From assembly GCA_030041215.1 (NCBI GenBank), contig JASHOH010000094.1:1-64000 (forward strand): 64,000 bases of DNA, written 5' to 3'. Shown here one piece after another: positions 54,338-63,304 of this stretch (positions are counted from its first letter, which is position 1; each line of letters starts with the position of its first letter). The stretch comes from Candidatus Sulfotelmatobacter sp. Its GTDB lineage: Bacteria > Acidobacteriota > Terriglobia > Terriglobales > Acidobacteriaceae. The notes below the pieces were generated by a model, which was not told where the DNA came from, searched no databases, and was given only the letters and a program-made list of their open reading frames with translations. The translations under genes were made by a program, and so were the position numbers.

Positions 54338-55108
54338 ATGTTACGGCTGCAAAACATTGCGTGCCGCCGTATTGCGCGGCAGGTTCTATGCGCCCTGGTT
54401 GTTTGCGGCTTGCATTGCGCTCGTGTGTCGGCGATGCCATCGCCCCCCTACGCCGACAAACAAAAGACACAGCCGCCCACAATCCGCTGGAGCGAAACTC
54501 AGTCCGGCTGCACTTTTTCCCGCGGCGACGATGGCAAATATCGTTACGGGCTATGGTCACGTGATCTTGGGATTGTCCTTGCCGTTGACGCACGCGAGTT
54601 GCAGGTCATCCGCCATCGTATTGAGCCGATTTTCGGGGTTCTTCTGACCATTCGTTATCGCGGCCCCGGCACGCTCGAAACTTCTTCCGAAGGAATCACG
54701 CTGCAATTTTTGAAACACTTCAAAGTCGTGCAACCCGTGCTCGATCCCGATGACTACACACAAAAAATTCAGGCCGACGCCGATGCCGCGGACGCCGAAA
54801 CTCGCCGCTGGGTCGCCCGGCACCCTCAGAAAAAGGAGAAGACCGAAGCGCGCGAGCAGGACTATCAAAAGTCGGTCAGCGAACTCATCGACTTTCTGGG
54901 GCGCAACAGCCTCCGCCCGGCGCACCTCAACAGCGGCAATCCGGAAGTCAGCGGATGGGTTTTTTTCGATACAAAGAACAAATGGCTGGGAGGATGGAAG
55001 TCACAGGAGGATTTTGTGCTGCGTGTGCCCCTGGCCGGCTACATCTTCGAATTCCCCTTCAAATTGCCGCCCACGCCCGGGGAATTACTGCTTCAAAAGC
55101 GCCCGTAA
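54338..55108 (+). CDS. Exported protein of unknown function
   Basis: A 256-residue protein, not recognised. Signal peptide (RRIARQVLCALVVCGLHCARVSA), then a beta-rich part (YRYGLWSRDLGIVLAVDARELQVIRHRIEPIFGVLLTIRYRG, split) and a charged helical linker (ADAADAETRRWVARHPQKKEKTEAREQD) before a second beta-rich end (GWVFFDTKNKWLGGWK, FVLRVPLAGYIFEFPFKLPP). ATG at 54338 is preferred to a TTG five codons earlier. It begins 17 bases after the Ig-like gene and is probably co-transcribed with it. Confidence 0.7.
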   Translation: MLRLQNIACRRIARQVLCALVVCGLHCARVSAMPSPPYADKQKTQPPTIRWSETQSGCTFSRGDDGKYRYGLWSRDLGIVLAVDARELQVIRHRIEPIFGVLLTIRYRGPGTLETSSEGITLQFLKHFKVVQPVLDPDDYTQKIQADADAADAETRRWVARHPQKKEKTEAREQDYQKSVSELIDFLGRNSLRPAHLNSGNPEVSGWVFFDTKNKWLGGWKSQEDFVLRVPLAGYIFEFPFKLPPTPGELLLQKRP

Positions 55109-55224
55109 AAGCCTGTGTGGAGCGGTCAGTCTTTTGTGGCGCGGCACTCCTGCCTGCGTCACCTCGAAGGCAAACCGCAACCCGCCTAAACCCGAAACCA
55201 GCCGAAGCCCAACAACGAATCTCA

Positions 55225-55635
55225 CTACGACGCAGCCTTCCGGCTCTGCCGTTCCAGCTCCGCCGCTTGATGCATCAACACATCGCGCAACGAAACCAAT
55301 CCCTTGAGCTCCTTGCCGTCGACGATCGGCAGGTGCCGGAACCCAAACTCGCGCATGATGAACAGACACTCTTCAATACTCTCATCCAAGCCCACTGACC
55401 GAGGCTTGGCCGTCATTACTTCGGCCACGCCGGTGTACGATGGCGTGCGTCCTTGAGCCACAACGCGGTTCATGATGTCGCGCTCGGAAATGATGCCCGC
55501 GAGTTCTCCATTTCGAACTACAGGCAGGGCGCCGACGTTGTGCTCCATCATGAAGCGCGCCGCCTCCAGCACGGTGCGTCCGGCCTCGATCGAATACACT
55601 TTTCGGTCTTTCACCAGGTTGCGCAGGGTGGACAT
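55225..55635 (-). CDS. CBS-domain-pair protein
   Basis: A 136-residue cytoplasmic protein made of two CBS domains (VYSIEAGRTVLEAARFMMEHNVGALPVV...ISERDIM, and RSVGLDESIEECLFIMREFGFRHLPIV...VSLRDVL). Such stand-alone pairs bind adenosine nucleotides and often regulate a partner. AAGGAG lies seven bases before the ATG in MSTLRNLVKD. A longer open frame upstream is rejected. No partner is evident nearby. Confidence 0.93.
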   Translation of the reverse strand: MSTLRNLVKDRKVYSIEAGRTVLEAARFMMEHNVGALPVVRNGELAGIISERDIMNRVVAQGRTPSYTGVAEVMTAKPRSVGLDESIEECLFIMREFGFRHLPIVDGKELKGLVSLRDVLMHQAAELERQSRKAAS

Positions 55636-55839
55636 GACAAACTCCTTTGCGAGGACGGCCCGGGCATAAAACCCAGTCCCGGCCAATTGGCGAGCGGGCA
55701 TTACTTTATCACAGGCACGCGGCCTTCGTCGGCCCCAACACCGGCGCCTCTGTGTCCCCTGTGTTTAAGTCTTTTCGACCGAGGAAGGAGAATGCCCAGC
55801 GCGTAGCAGCTCTGGGCATTCGAAAAAAGGCTCTGAAGA

Positions 55840-56247
55840 TTACTGCAGGTGATTCACGCGCGCAGGATTAGCATCTGCCGAGCTGGCATCCGTACGCGGC
55901 GTCATCGACACGACAACGTATTCGCGTTCTTTGTTGTCCATGCCTTCCACCGTCAGCAACATCTTGTCCTTCTGCAGCCGGAATTGCGCCTGCTCGCCTA
56001 CCGGCAACAGCACGCGGTGCTTCTCATCTATTGGCTGGATTTTGTAGATGGTCTTCTCGCCTTGCACTACGTACTGCTGGCAAAGCAACTCCTGCGTCTT
56101 GTGGTTATTTTTGGCATCTTTTTCCTGGCTGCCGCATTCCACCGATTCCATCCCTATTATCTTCCCGCTCATGTAAGCCTTTGGGTCCTTGGCATAGGCC
56201 AGGGTCGCCAACAAAAGCGAAGCCAATACCAGCGATTTATAGCGCAT
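55840..56247 (-). CDS. Small exported protein of unknown function
   Basis: A 135-residue protein with a signal peptide (YKSLVLASLLLATLAYA) and a strong GGAGG eight bases upstream of the ATG. The mature part is beta-rich with two cysteines (VECGSQEKDAKNNHK, LLCQQYVVQGEKTIYKIQP), likely a disulfide. No family recognised; similar small secreted proteins are common in Acidobacteria. Confidence 0.75.
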   Translation of the reverse strand: MRYKSLVLASLLLATLAYAKDPKAYMSGKIIGMESVECGSQEKDAKNNHKTQELLCQQYVVQGEKTIYKIQPIDEKHRVLLPVGEQAQFRLQKDKMLLTVEGMDNKEREYVVVSMTPRTDASSADANPARVNHLQ

Positions 56248-56446
56248 GAAAAAGCCTCCATTCGCGCACTGAATTAACTCGTTCCCTTCGAGCTCCCAGA
56301 GACGCTCTCCATCGATTTTTTCTGATTGCGCTGGGCGGGATTAGATAACGGGAGTTATTGGCCTGAAGTAATACTGGAGCTTCCCGATGCAGGCTTTTGA
56401 GGGATTTTCGGGCAGCTGCTCAGTTTGACTTCGCCACAACGGCGGC

Positions 56447-56525
56447 GTCATTCCGAAGCCCCGCGCTTTCAGGTAGACCCGCGGCTTCAGTCGCGGACGG
56501 CGAAGCCGCGGGGCGGGGAATCCCC
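56447..56525 (+). repeat. Dispersed GTCATTCCGA-family repeat, long form
   Basis: About 75 bases from GTCATTCCGAAGCC through CGCTTTCAGGTAGACC to GAAGCCGCGGGGCGGGGAA. It is nearly the same over its whole length as 59944-60020. CCCGCGGCTTC and GAAGCCGCGGG inside it form an 11-bp hairpin. The rest of the 294-base gap 56248-56541 shows nothing else. Confidence 0.65.
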
Positions 56526-56541
56526 CAGCGAACGGTACGCG

Positions 56542-57837
56542 TCAGCGCTCGACCACTCTTTCCAGCATGGAAAAGAATTCGGGATTAGAAATGGCCGCGC
56601 ACTCACTATTTCGTATCACACTCTCACCGCTCGAGCGCAGCGCGGCAATGCTGAATGCCATGGCGATGCGATGGTCGCCAAAGGACTCGATTTCCGCCCC
56701 ATGCAGCCTCTGCTGGCCGGGAATCTTTAATCCATCCTCGCGCTCTTCCACTTGCGCCCCCATGGCGCGGAGATTCTTCGCGATCGCCGCGATTCGGTCC
56801 GACTCTTTCACGCGTAGCTCTTTCGCATCGCGAATCTCGATTCCCTCTTTGGTGTACGGCGCGATCGCCGCCAGCACCGGAATTTCGTCAATCAACGCGG
56901 CGGTGTCGGCCCCGGCAATCGTGGCGCCTTTCAGCTGGCCGCCTTCAACTTGCAACGTACCCTCCAGCTCGCCGTGTGTCTCCTCCAACTGCGTGACCGA
57001 AATCCGAAGCCCCATCTGTATCAAAATATCCAGCAGCCGAGCCCTCGTGGGATTCATCAGCACATCTGAAATCGTGAGCTGCGAATCAGGAAACAGCCCG
57101 GCCGCGCACAGAAAAAAGGCGGCACTCGAAAGATCTCCTGGGATGCGCGCCTCAATCCCGTGTAAGCGCTGCCCGCCCTGAATCCGCGCTTCATTTCCTG
57201 AGCGCTCAACTCGCGCGCCAAAAGCCCGCAACGCCAGCTCCCCATGGTCGCGCGTGCGGAGTGGTTCTTCCACCCAAGTTTCGCCGTCTGCCAGCAACCC
57301 CGCAAAGAGCAGACAAGTCTTCACCTGCGCGCTCGCCACCGGCATTCGATAATGAATGCCCTTCAGCCTGCTTCCGCGAATTCGCAACGGCGGACGCCCA
57401 TTCTGCGACTCAATCGTGCCGCCCATGGCCCTAAGCGGCTCGATCACGCGACGCATCGGACGCCGCGACAGTGACTCATCTCCCGCCAGTTCGCTCACGA
57501 ATGGCTGCGCCGCCAAAATCCCACTCAACATCCGGATCGTTGACCCCGAATTGCCGCAATCCAGCTGCCCACTCGGCGCAGCCAGCGACGACCCGGTCCC
57601 GTGTATCTCGATGACATCGTCACTATCCTTTCGTTCCCATTTGACGCCAAGCCCGCGCAGGCAGCCGAGCGTGCTGGCGCAGTCGGCGCCGGTCGAATAA
57701 TTCGCGAGCCGTGACTGCCCCTCCGCCAGCGCCGCCAGCATGGCATAACGATGCGAAATCGATTTGTCGCCGGGAATGCTGACGCTGCCGCGCACACTTC
57801 GGGCCGGACGCTCCACGACCTCAGACGCCGCTTTCAT
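56542..57837 (-). CDS. aroA: 3-phosphoshikimate 1-carboxyvinyltransferase (EPSP synthase)
   Basis: Sixth step of the shikimate pathway, joining PEP to shikimate 3-phosphate. The 431-residue protein starts MKAASEVVERP; the longer open frame is not needed. IPGDKSISHRYAMLAALAEG (residues 21-40), DCGNSGSTIRMLSGILAAQPF, SLSRRPMRR, IPGDLSSAAFFLCAA, VKESDRIAAIAKNLRAMG and the final FGDHRIAMAFSIAALRS are the family blocks, with catalytic residues kept. DCGNSGSTIRML, with Ser-Thr rather than Ala-Gly, looks like a class II-type variation; glyphosate response is not inferred. The next gene upstream is the trio with the a/b hydrolase. Confidence 0.96.
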   Translation of the reverse strand: MKAASEVVERPARSVRGSVSIPGDKSISHRYAMLAALAEGQSRLANYSTGADCASTLGCLRGLGVKWERKDSDDVIEIHGTGSSLAAPSGQLDCGNSGSTIRMLSGILAAQPFVSELAGDESLSRRPMRRVIEPLRAMGGTIESQNGRPPLRIRGSRLKGIHYRMPVASAQVKTCLLFAGLLADGETWVEEPLRTRDHGELALRAFGARVERSGNEARIQGGQRLHGIEARIPGDLSSAAFFLCAAGLFPDSQLTISDVLMNPTRARLLDILIQMGLRISVTQLEETHGELEGTLQVEGGQLKGATIAGADTAALIDEIPVLAAIAPYTKEGIEIRDAKELRVKESDRIAAIAKNLRAMGAQVEEREDGLKIPGQQRLHGAEIESFGDHRIAMAFSIAALRSSGESVIRNSECAAISNPEFFSMLERVVER

Positions 57838-58121
57838 CTCATGTTCAATATAGCGGAAAGGAGGCAGTGGAGATGCGAAAGGGAGCGATGTCAGATTGTA
57901 AGTCAATCGAAGCGTTCAACGGCAATGAGGCGGCCTCATCCCGGGCGCAGCCACTTTCAGGCGGAGCTAGGAGCCGCCCTTCGGCATGGCGAAGGGAGTC
58001 ACTGGCGTGCATTTCTCCGCGACTTCCCCGGCCGTTCTCCGCGTCTCCGCGGTCTAAGATTTTACCCGCACGAGCACGAAGTCAGAGGTGTACGGGTGTA
58101 GTCAAGACATCAAGAATCCGC

Positions 58122-58529
58122 TCACACCAGCGCCTTCGCCTCGGCACTCGCTTCGCGCAGGATGTCAGCCGAAACTTCCCGCATCCGCACGCCGAACTCA
58201 AACATCGGTGTCTCCACGCCGCGTCCCCAGCGCGCCACTTCCCAATGCGCGCGAATAAACTTCACCTCTGGATGCGCCGTCAAATCGAGCAGCAGCGGCG
58301 TCTCCCCGCGATAAAACTTCTGCGGAAAAGTGGCGAGCGCCTTTGTATCCCGTGCGGCCCCATCCGCTGACCCGTGAACGCTCACATCAATCGACTCCTG
58401 CTCGATAATGTTCGTGATCTCAAGCGTCAGCAGAAAAACGCGATTGCGCGCGCCACTTACGTCGGCGCTTGGCCCGTCGCCTTTGGCAATTACCGTCGTT
58501 TTTTCAGGAACAAGAAAAGTATCAATCAT
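58122..58529 (-). CDS. Conserved-looking protein of unknown function
   Basis: A 135-residue protein, cytoplasmic by appearance and not recognised. It is beta-rich (TTVIAKGDGPSADVSGARNRVFLLTLEITNIIE, KFIRAHWEVARWGRGVETPMFEFGVRMRE, parts quoted). It lies 284 bases upstream of aroA and 79 bases downstream of a hydrolase gene, all on the minus strand. The 58020-58060 stretch between it and aroA contains a TTCTCCGCGTCTCCGCGG element like other dispersed repeats. Confidence 0.65.
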   Translation of the reverse strand: MIDTFLVPEKTTVIAKGDGPSADVSGARNRVFLLTLEITNIIEQESIDVSVHGSADGAARDTKALATFPQKFYRGETPLLLDLTAHPEVKFIRAHWEVARWGRGVETPMFEFGVRMREVSADILREASAEAKALV

Positions 58530-58608
58530 GACGCGAGAATTTTACCAAAAGTACTCTTTATTGCTGATTTGGAGATCCGAAAACGCGCAGCCTAGAAAGC
58601 GTTTCTAA

Positions 58609-59430
58609 TCAACAATCAGCAATTTTGTGCTCCGTCCAGAACTTCCGCAGCATGCTGCTTACTTCTTCTGGCTGCTCCCAAGGCGAGTAATGTCCGGCGT
58701 TGGTAATCACCCGCAACTCGCTGCCTGAAATATTCCGACGCATCAGTTCCGCTTCATTCCGTCCTGTAAGCACGTCTTGATCGCCGGTGACAATCAGCGT
58801 CGGCACGTTGATGGTCTTCAACGTCACCACCGAATCCGGGCGCTCCGCCATTCCGCGCTGCACCTGCGCAACATCTTCCGCCGACATTTTCCTCATCATG
58901 CGCAGCGCTCCTTCAACCAGATCAGGACGCGCCGCTCGCGTCGTTTCCCCAAGCAGCTTTGGAACCATGCTCTGGAAAAACGGCTCGGCTCCGCGCTCAA
59001 GCACATCGTTCGCCGCCTGCAGTCGTCCGGCGCGCGCTTCAGCCGAGTCAGCCGGAGCCTTGGTATTAAATAGCCCCAGCGCCACCACCCGCCCCCGATG
59101 CCTGCGCCAGAATTCGAATAAAGCGTATCCGCCGATCGAAACCCCAATCATCGGAGCCCGCCCCACGCCAGCATCGTCCATCACCTTTGTGATATCGGCG
59201 GCATGCTTTTCCATCGTCACCGGATCTTCCCCCGCTCCGGAGTCTCCATGGCCCCGCAAATCAGGCAACACCAGCCGATATCGCGAACTCAGCGCCCCCG
59301 CAACCGGCAACCAGAATTCGTGATTTGCAGGAAAAGGATGCAGCAGAATCACGGACGATCCATCGCCCATTACGCGGTAAACAATCTCCGCGTCGCCGCT
59401 GTGAATCCGGTGGAGAGAATGTGGAGGCAC
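58609..59430 (-). CDS. Alpha/beta hydrolase (enol-lactonase-like)
   Basis: A 273-residue hydrolase with a complete catalytic triad: nucleophile Ser98 in GVSIGGYALFEFW, acid in VTGDQDVLTG and His in NAGHYSPWEQPEEV. LLHPFPANHEFW is the oxyanion-hole region. It is closest to 3-oxoadipate enol-lactonase and related esterases by eye, but no pathway neighbours support that. The start is a GTG at 59430. Both sides carry short TGATTGATGATT/AATCAGCAATCAACAA simple repeats. Confidence 0.88.
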   Translation of the reverse strand: MPPHSLHRIHSGDAEIVYRVMGDGSSVILLHPFPANHEFWLPVAGALSSRYRLVLPDLRGHGDSGAGEDPVTMEKHAADITKVMDDAGVGRAPMIGVSIGGYALFEFWRRHRGRVVALGLFNTKAPADSAEARAGRLQAANDVLERGAEPFFQSMVPKLLGETTRAARPDLVEGALRMMRKMSAEDVAQVQRGMAERPDSVVTLKTINVPTLIVTGDQDVLTGRNEAELMRRNISGSELRVITNAGHYSPWEQPEEVSSMLRKFWTEHKIADC

Positions 59431-59530
59431 GCGAGGAATTGATGATTGCTGATTGATGATTTTTGATTAAAAAGCAGCAACTCGGGCAGACAGCCGACAA
59501 CTTGGCCCAAAATCAGCAATCAACAATTCC

Positions 59531-59845
59531 CTATGTCTGCGTCACTCTCTGCGTACCCGCCGGCGCGCTCAGCATCAGCGGCTCTTCCGGCATTACGATC
59601 CACGCAATCGGATACGCGAGCAACCCCACTCCTGTCATCAGCGAAGCCAGCAGCCACATCAGACGCACGACGGTAACGTCAATATCAAAATATTCGGCGA
59701 AGCCCAAGCACACGCCGGCGATCTTCCGCCCCTGCCGCGGCCGCACCAGTCTCTTACGTGCTACCGAGGCTCCCACGCGAATGCCGCAATATGCGCAAAC
59801 ATTCGCATCATCCTGAATGACCTTGCCGCAGTAGTTGCAGTACAT
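59531..59845 (-). CDS. PspC-domain membrane protein with N-terminal zinc ribbon
   Basis: A 104-residue protein. The first ~25 residues form a double-Cys zinc ribbon (YCNYCGKVIQDDANVCAYCG), followed by a PspC domain (KIAGVCLGFAEYFDIDVTVVRLMWLLASLMTGVGLLAYPIAWIVMPEE, split) with one or two membrane helices. PspC proteins act in envelope stress response. GGGGGA precedes the ATG in MYCNYC; a GTG four codons earlier is possible. No psp genes are near. Confidence 0.88.
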   Translation of the reverse strand: MYCNYCGKVIQDDANVCAYCGIRVGASVARKRLVRPRQGRKIAGVCLGFAEYFDIDVTVVRLMWLLASLMTGVGLLAYPIAWIVMPEEPLMLSAPAGTQRVTQT

Positions 59846-59943
59846 AAGATCCCCCACAAGACAATACGTGATTCTAGCGTGAAATGTTCCTTGTTGCTGG
59901 ATTCAAGCCCAGTAGTGGGTCAATTTGGATTCCGCCGGTTGGA

Positions 59944-60088
59944 GTCATTCCGAAGTCCCCCGCTTTCAGATAGACCCCTGGCTTCAGCCAGCGGCGGCGA
60001 AGCCGCGGGGCGAGGAATCTCAGACCCGTTAACCTATGGGTAGGGAGATCCTTCGCTCCGGCTGAAGAACGGCTGCGCCTAGGATGAC
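59944..60088. repeat. Two dispersed repeat copies in opposite orientation
   Basis: 59944-60020 is a plus-strand long copy of the GTCATTCCGA family, closely matching 56447-56521. 60044-60088 is a minus-strand copy (GTCATCCTAGGCGCAGCC read on the minus strand, ending GAAGGATCTCCC). Together they fill the 276-base gap between the PspC gene and the TPR gene. Confidence 0.6.
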
Positions 60089-60121
60089 GCCAGAGAACGA
60101 AACCATTTTTCTTGCCGCCAC

Positions 60122-61384
60122 TTACTCCCGATACGCTTCCTTCATATACTGCCGCGCTTTTTCTGCCGGCGGCGTGCTGCCGTTTTCCGCCACCACCGTC
60201 TCATACTTTTTCATCGCCAAATCCCGCTTTTGTAGCAGATCATACATCTCTCCCGCGGCGAGATTGGCTTTCTGCAGCGTCTCCGGATCGGGCTGCGAAG
60301 CCTCGCTCACCATCTCATAAGCCGCAACGGCTCCCGCATAATCTTTCTGGCTGCGCAACAGCTCGCCCAATCCCCACGCGGCCATTTCGTAATGCAGGTT
60401 GCCGTACTTCCCTTCCCGTCCGTTCTGCCAGACTTTGCGATACTCGGCCGCCGCCTCCTGAACGTGGCCGGCCGAGCGATACAAGTTCGCTTCCTCCAAA
60501 GAAAATAAATAATTCCTCGGATATCTTTCCGCCAGGCCGTGCATGAGTGCCCGCGCCTCATCAAGCTGCCGCTCTCGTCGCAGAAACAAACTCAGCACCA
60601 CCTGCGCATCGATTGCGTTCTCTCCGCCGCTGTTCGCCACTTCGCGCAAGTAAGCCAGCCCCTTTTCCTTCGACCCGCTCAAGCCCACCAGCGCCACCGC
60701 CACCTTCACGCTCCAGGGCAAGCTGCCCATGACGTAGTTGTGCGCCCCCACCACCAGCTTCGCATCAACATAATGCGGATCGAGTTCCAGCACCCGCTCA
60801 TGATCATGCCGCGCGCCCACCGCATTGCGCAGCGCAGAAAACCACGCCCGCTCCACCAGCGCCGTATACAACGCAAACTGCGCCCGCGTCACCCCGTGGT
60901 CGTAAATGGCTTTCACATCGTTGGGGTTGGCCTTCAGTTCCTGCTCTTCCAGGCCTTCGGCCTGCGCCACCAGTTGCTTGATTTCTTGTTTCGCCTTCGG
61001 ATCGGCTGGCCGGTGCGCCTGTCCGATAAAGCTGTCATTGGCGTATTCCCCGCTGTTCATCGCCCCCATGCGGTAGAGTTCCCGCATCAAGACCGCGCTC
61101 AGCAGATGATTCGCCGCCGCGGGATCGTTCGGATGCCGCTCCAGCACGCGCTCAAACTCCGGCACGGCGCGGTCGTAATCCATGTTGTAGAAATGGTCGT
61201 AGGCGGAACTGAGCAGCGGGTCGCGCAGCACGGGATCAGCATCGGCCGAAGCAATGGGGGAGTTCGCGCTCTGGCCTGCTGCACTGCCTTGTGGCAGACA
61301 ACACAGGGCGAAGCAATACAAAAAGAGCAATGCGCGACTATGATCCACCCATCTCGCTGCTTTCGGATTCAACCCGAACCCCAT
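60122..61384 (-). CDS. Exported TPR protein
   Basis: A 420-residue protein starting MGFGLNPKAARW, with a signal peptide (ALLFLYCFALCCLPQGSAAG). TPR units are seen in YDHFYNMDYDRAVPEFERVLERHPNDPAAANHLLSA, YRKVWQNGREG and LLRSQKDYAGAVAAYEMVSE. The central part (LVVGAHNYVMGSLPWSVKVAVALVGLSGSKEKGLAYLREV) is less typical and contains a hydrophobic stretch. A role in envelope complex assembly is inferred. It diverges from the zinc-ribbon protein gene across about 305 bases. Confidence 0.8.
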   Translation of the reverse strand: MGFGLNPKAARWVDHSRALLFLYCFALCCLPQGSAAGQSANSPIASADADPVLRDPLLSSAYDHFYNMDYDRAVPEFERVLERHPNDPAAANHLLSAVLMRELYRMGAMNSGEYANDSFIGQAHRPADPKAKQEIKQLVAQAEGLEEQELKANPNDVKAIYDHGVTRAQFALYTALVERAWFSALRNAVGARHDHERVLELDPHYVDAKLVVGAHNYVMGSLPWSVKVAVALVGLSGSKEKGLAYLREVANSGGENAIDAQVVLSLFLRRERQLDEARALMHGLAERYPRNYLFSLEEANLYRSAGHVQEAAAEYRKVWQNGREGKYGNLHYEMAAWGLGELLRSQKDYAGAVAAYEMVSEASQPDPETLQKANLAAGEMYDLLQKRDLAMKKYETVVAENGSTPPAEKARQYMKEAYRE

Positions 61385-61689
61385 ACCGTCTCTTGTCAAG
61401 TCTACTCGACTTTTCGCAAAGCACGGGACGAACCAAAACTGTCATCGCATGCTGGCCTGCACTTTTGCCTGAATTTGCACTCGTGCTGCCTATAATCAGC
61501 AGTGAAACGGCCGGAACCGTGGTCATCAACACTGACGTAACTGGGCATCTTTACGGGTTCGCAGGTAATAATTGCGCGCAGATTAGGTGCAAGGCGCGGA
61601 AAACGCGGCCAAGTATCTGAGTCCACTGCACCTTGGCTTGCGACAGCTTTGGCTGTCAGTTTGCGAGGGCCAAGTCAGCGTTCCTATCT
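61385..61689 (+). promoter_or_regulatory. Intergenic region with a perfect TATAAT box
   Basis: Gene-free 305 bases between divergent genes. TATAAT at 61491-61496 lies on the strand of the next gene but has no good -35 at 17 bases (CCTGAA). A leader of about 190 bases would follow. AGCTTTGGCT/AGCC-type short hairpins near 61640 are weak. Nothing else is recognised. Confidence 0.3.
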
Positions 61690-62232
61690 ATGGCTGATGT
61701 AGTTCACGATGTGCAGCAGGATTTCTGGAGGTCCCCGGCCCTCGAGCCGGCGGCCGTATCTCCGCTCTCCCCTGCTGTTTCTGAAATGGCTGAAGCTTGC
61801 AGCGACTGCGCCACCGAGTTCATGATCGGGGCGCGCTTTTGCCACGTCTGCGGGCAGCGGCGTCCTATGGCCGTCTCCGACGCCGAAATCGTCGCGGGTC
61901 ATTGGAGCCGAGGCATTGCTTATCTGCGGGAATCAGCAATAGCCATCCACAAGCGCGCCCGTAGCACCTGGCACAAAATCTCTTTCCCCGGCTGGATGCG
62001 GTACCTTCACTTCCACGAGATTCAGCGCTGGGTCGGCCTGCCAACAGCTTCGTTCGTCGCTTTCATGATCGGCCTCGGCTGCGTAGCCGGGGCGATCGGA
62101 GTTAGTCTCTTTTATAAAGCCTCGAACCTGGCCGAATTCCAAGCCATCCAGATGTGGCGCATTGAATGGCTGCTGGCCGCGACCGCTTCGTTCGTGGCAG
62201 GAATTTTGTTGAAGAAACCTTCTCGGGGTTAA
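61690..62232 (+). CDS. Membrane protein with zinc ribbon
   Basis: A 180-residue protein starting MADVVHDVQQDFW. A zinc-ribbon-like motif CSDCATEFMIGARFCHVCG lies near residues 36-55, and two hydrophobic helices follow (ASFVAFMIGLGCVAGAIGVSLF and WLLAATASFVAGILL). No family recognised, but the zinc-ribbon plus two-helix layout is frequent in Acidobacteria. A TTG at 61633 would start a longer form; the ATG at 61690 is preferred. Confidence 0.65.
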   Translation: MADVVHDVQQDFWRSPALEPAAVSPLSPAVSEMAEACSDCATEFMIGARFCHVCGQRRPMAVSDAEIVAGHWSRGIAYLRESAIAIHKRARSTWHKISFPGWMRYLHFHEIQRWVGLPTASFVAFMIGLGCVAGAIGVSLFYKASNLAEFQAIQMWRIEWLLAATASFVAGILLKKPSRG

Positions 62233-62279
62233 GCCCCTCCCCCGCATCTACGCTGAACTGATGTCCTTGTGTAAGTGAT

Positions 62280-62320
62280 GTCATCCCGAACGCGGCGACA
62301 GCCGCGAGAGGGACCTTACG
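62280..62320 (+). repeat. Dispersed GTCATCCCGA-family repeat
   Basis: Starts GTCATCCCGAACGCGGC; its last 24 bases are identical to 24096-24119. It lies in the 220-base gap between the zinc-ribbon gene and thiD, which converge; no other feature seen there. Confidence 0.55.
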
Positions 62321-62452
62321 ATGCGCGTCAACCGGCAGCGGCGCGGTAAAAGGACACCTCGCTGCCTGCGGCGTGAGGAGTTCTCAGCGGACAGCTGCGG
62401 GCTGAAGGATTCATGCTTTCCCCTCTACACTAAGCGGAGCTGAACACCCGTC

Positions 62453-63304
62453 TTAAGACTCGCCACCGTTGCCGGCGGCCCGTCTCTGCTGGTTCATGCG
62501 GTAAAGATGATGCACCGGGCCCGTTCCTCGTCCCAGCGGATGCCCTGCCGCAATTGCCGCCTGCACATAAGTTTTGGCCAGCAGCGCAGCCTCAGCCAGT
62601 CCGCGGCCGAGAGCCAGGTGGCATGCCATCGCCGTGGCGAAAGCACAGCCTGCGCCATGGGTCGATTGCGATTGCAGCCGCTCGGCTTTGAAAACCTCCT
62701 CCCCCACACCATCTTTCGTGCGAAAGCTCAACAGATCGATCGCCTTTTCCAGATGTCCGCCCGTGATAACCACTGCCGCCGCACCCATTTCATGCAGCCT
62801 TGCCCTCGCGGCCCGCATCTCGTCCAAATCCCCGACTTTTAGTCCCGTTAACGCGGCCGCTTCGTCGACATTCGGCGTTATCACATCAGCCAACGGAATT
62901 AGCCTTTCGACCAAAACTTTCACCCCGGCGGCATCCAGTAGATCAGCCCCGGAAGATGACTTCAGCACTGGATCCAGGACGACGTTCGCCAGCTTAGCCC
63001 TGCCGGAGCGCTGCCCAAGGAATTCGGCCACAGCCTTGGCCACCTTCGCCGTCCCCAGCATCCCAATGTGCACCGCAGAAATCGGGATATCAGTCGCCAA
63101 CTCTTCGAGCGTGTCAGTTACCACCGTCGGATCAAGCGTCTCTACCCGCCGCACTCCCGCCGTTGACTGAACTGTCAGCGCGGTTATGCAGGCGACCCCA
63201 TAGCAGCCGTGAGCTGCAATAGTCTTGATATCGGCGGTCACCCCGGCTCCCGAAGAGGGGTCGAATCCTGCTATCGTCAGCACAACTGGCGGTTTCTCAG
63301 CCAT
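62453..63304 (-). CDS. thiD: Hydroxymethylpyrimidine/phosphomethylpyrimidine kinase
   Basis: Phosphorylates HMP and HMP-phosphate in thiamine synthesis. The 283-residue ribokinase-fold protein has TIAGFDPSSGAGVTADIKT (residues 10-28), HIGMLGTA, VLDPVLKSSSGADLLD, ITPNVDEAAALTG, and an anion-hole block STHGAGCAFATAMACHLA. The C-terminal extension (LGRGTGPVHHLYRM) is slightly longer than in E. coli. No other thiamine gene is in the window, and I see no TPP-riboswitch motif upstream. Confidence 0.95.
   Translation of the reverse strand: MAEKPPVVLTIAGFDPSSGAGVTADIKTIAAHGCYGVACITALTVQSTAGVRRVETLDPTVVTDTLEELATDIPISAVHIGMLGTAKVAKAVAEFLGQRSGRAKLANVVLDPVLKSSSGADLLDAAGVKVLVERLIPLADVITPNVDEAAALTGLKVGDLDEMRAARARLHEMGAAAVVITGGHLEKAIDLLSFRTKDGVGEEVFKAERLQSQSTHGAGCAFATAMACHLALGRGLAEAALLAKTYVQAAIAAGHPLGRGTGPVHHLYRMNQQRRAAGNGGES

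Noticed and set aside
59431-59530. Direct repeats TGATTGATGATT and AATCAGCAATCAACAA around the hydrolase gene as mobile-element ends
   Set aside because: Short, low-complexity and imperfect; more likely simple sequence in gaps than insertion boundaries.
60539-61495. 318-codon open frame antisense to the TPR gene
   Set aside because: His/Arg-rich shadow of the signal peptide and TPR region.
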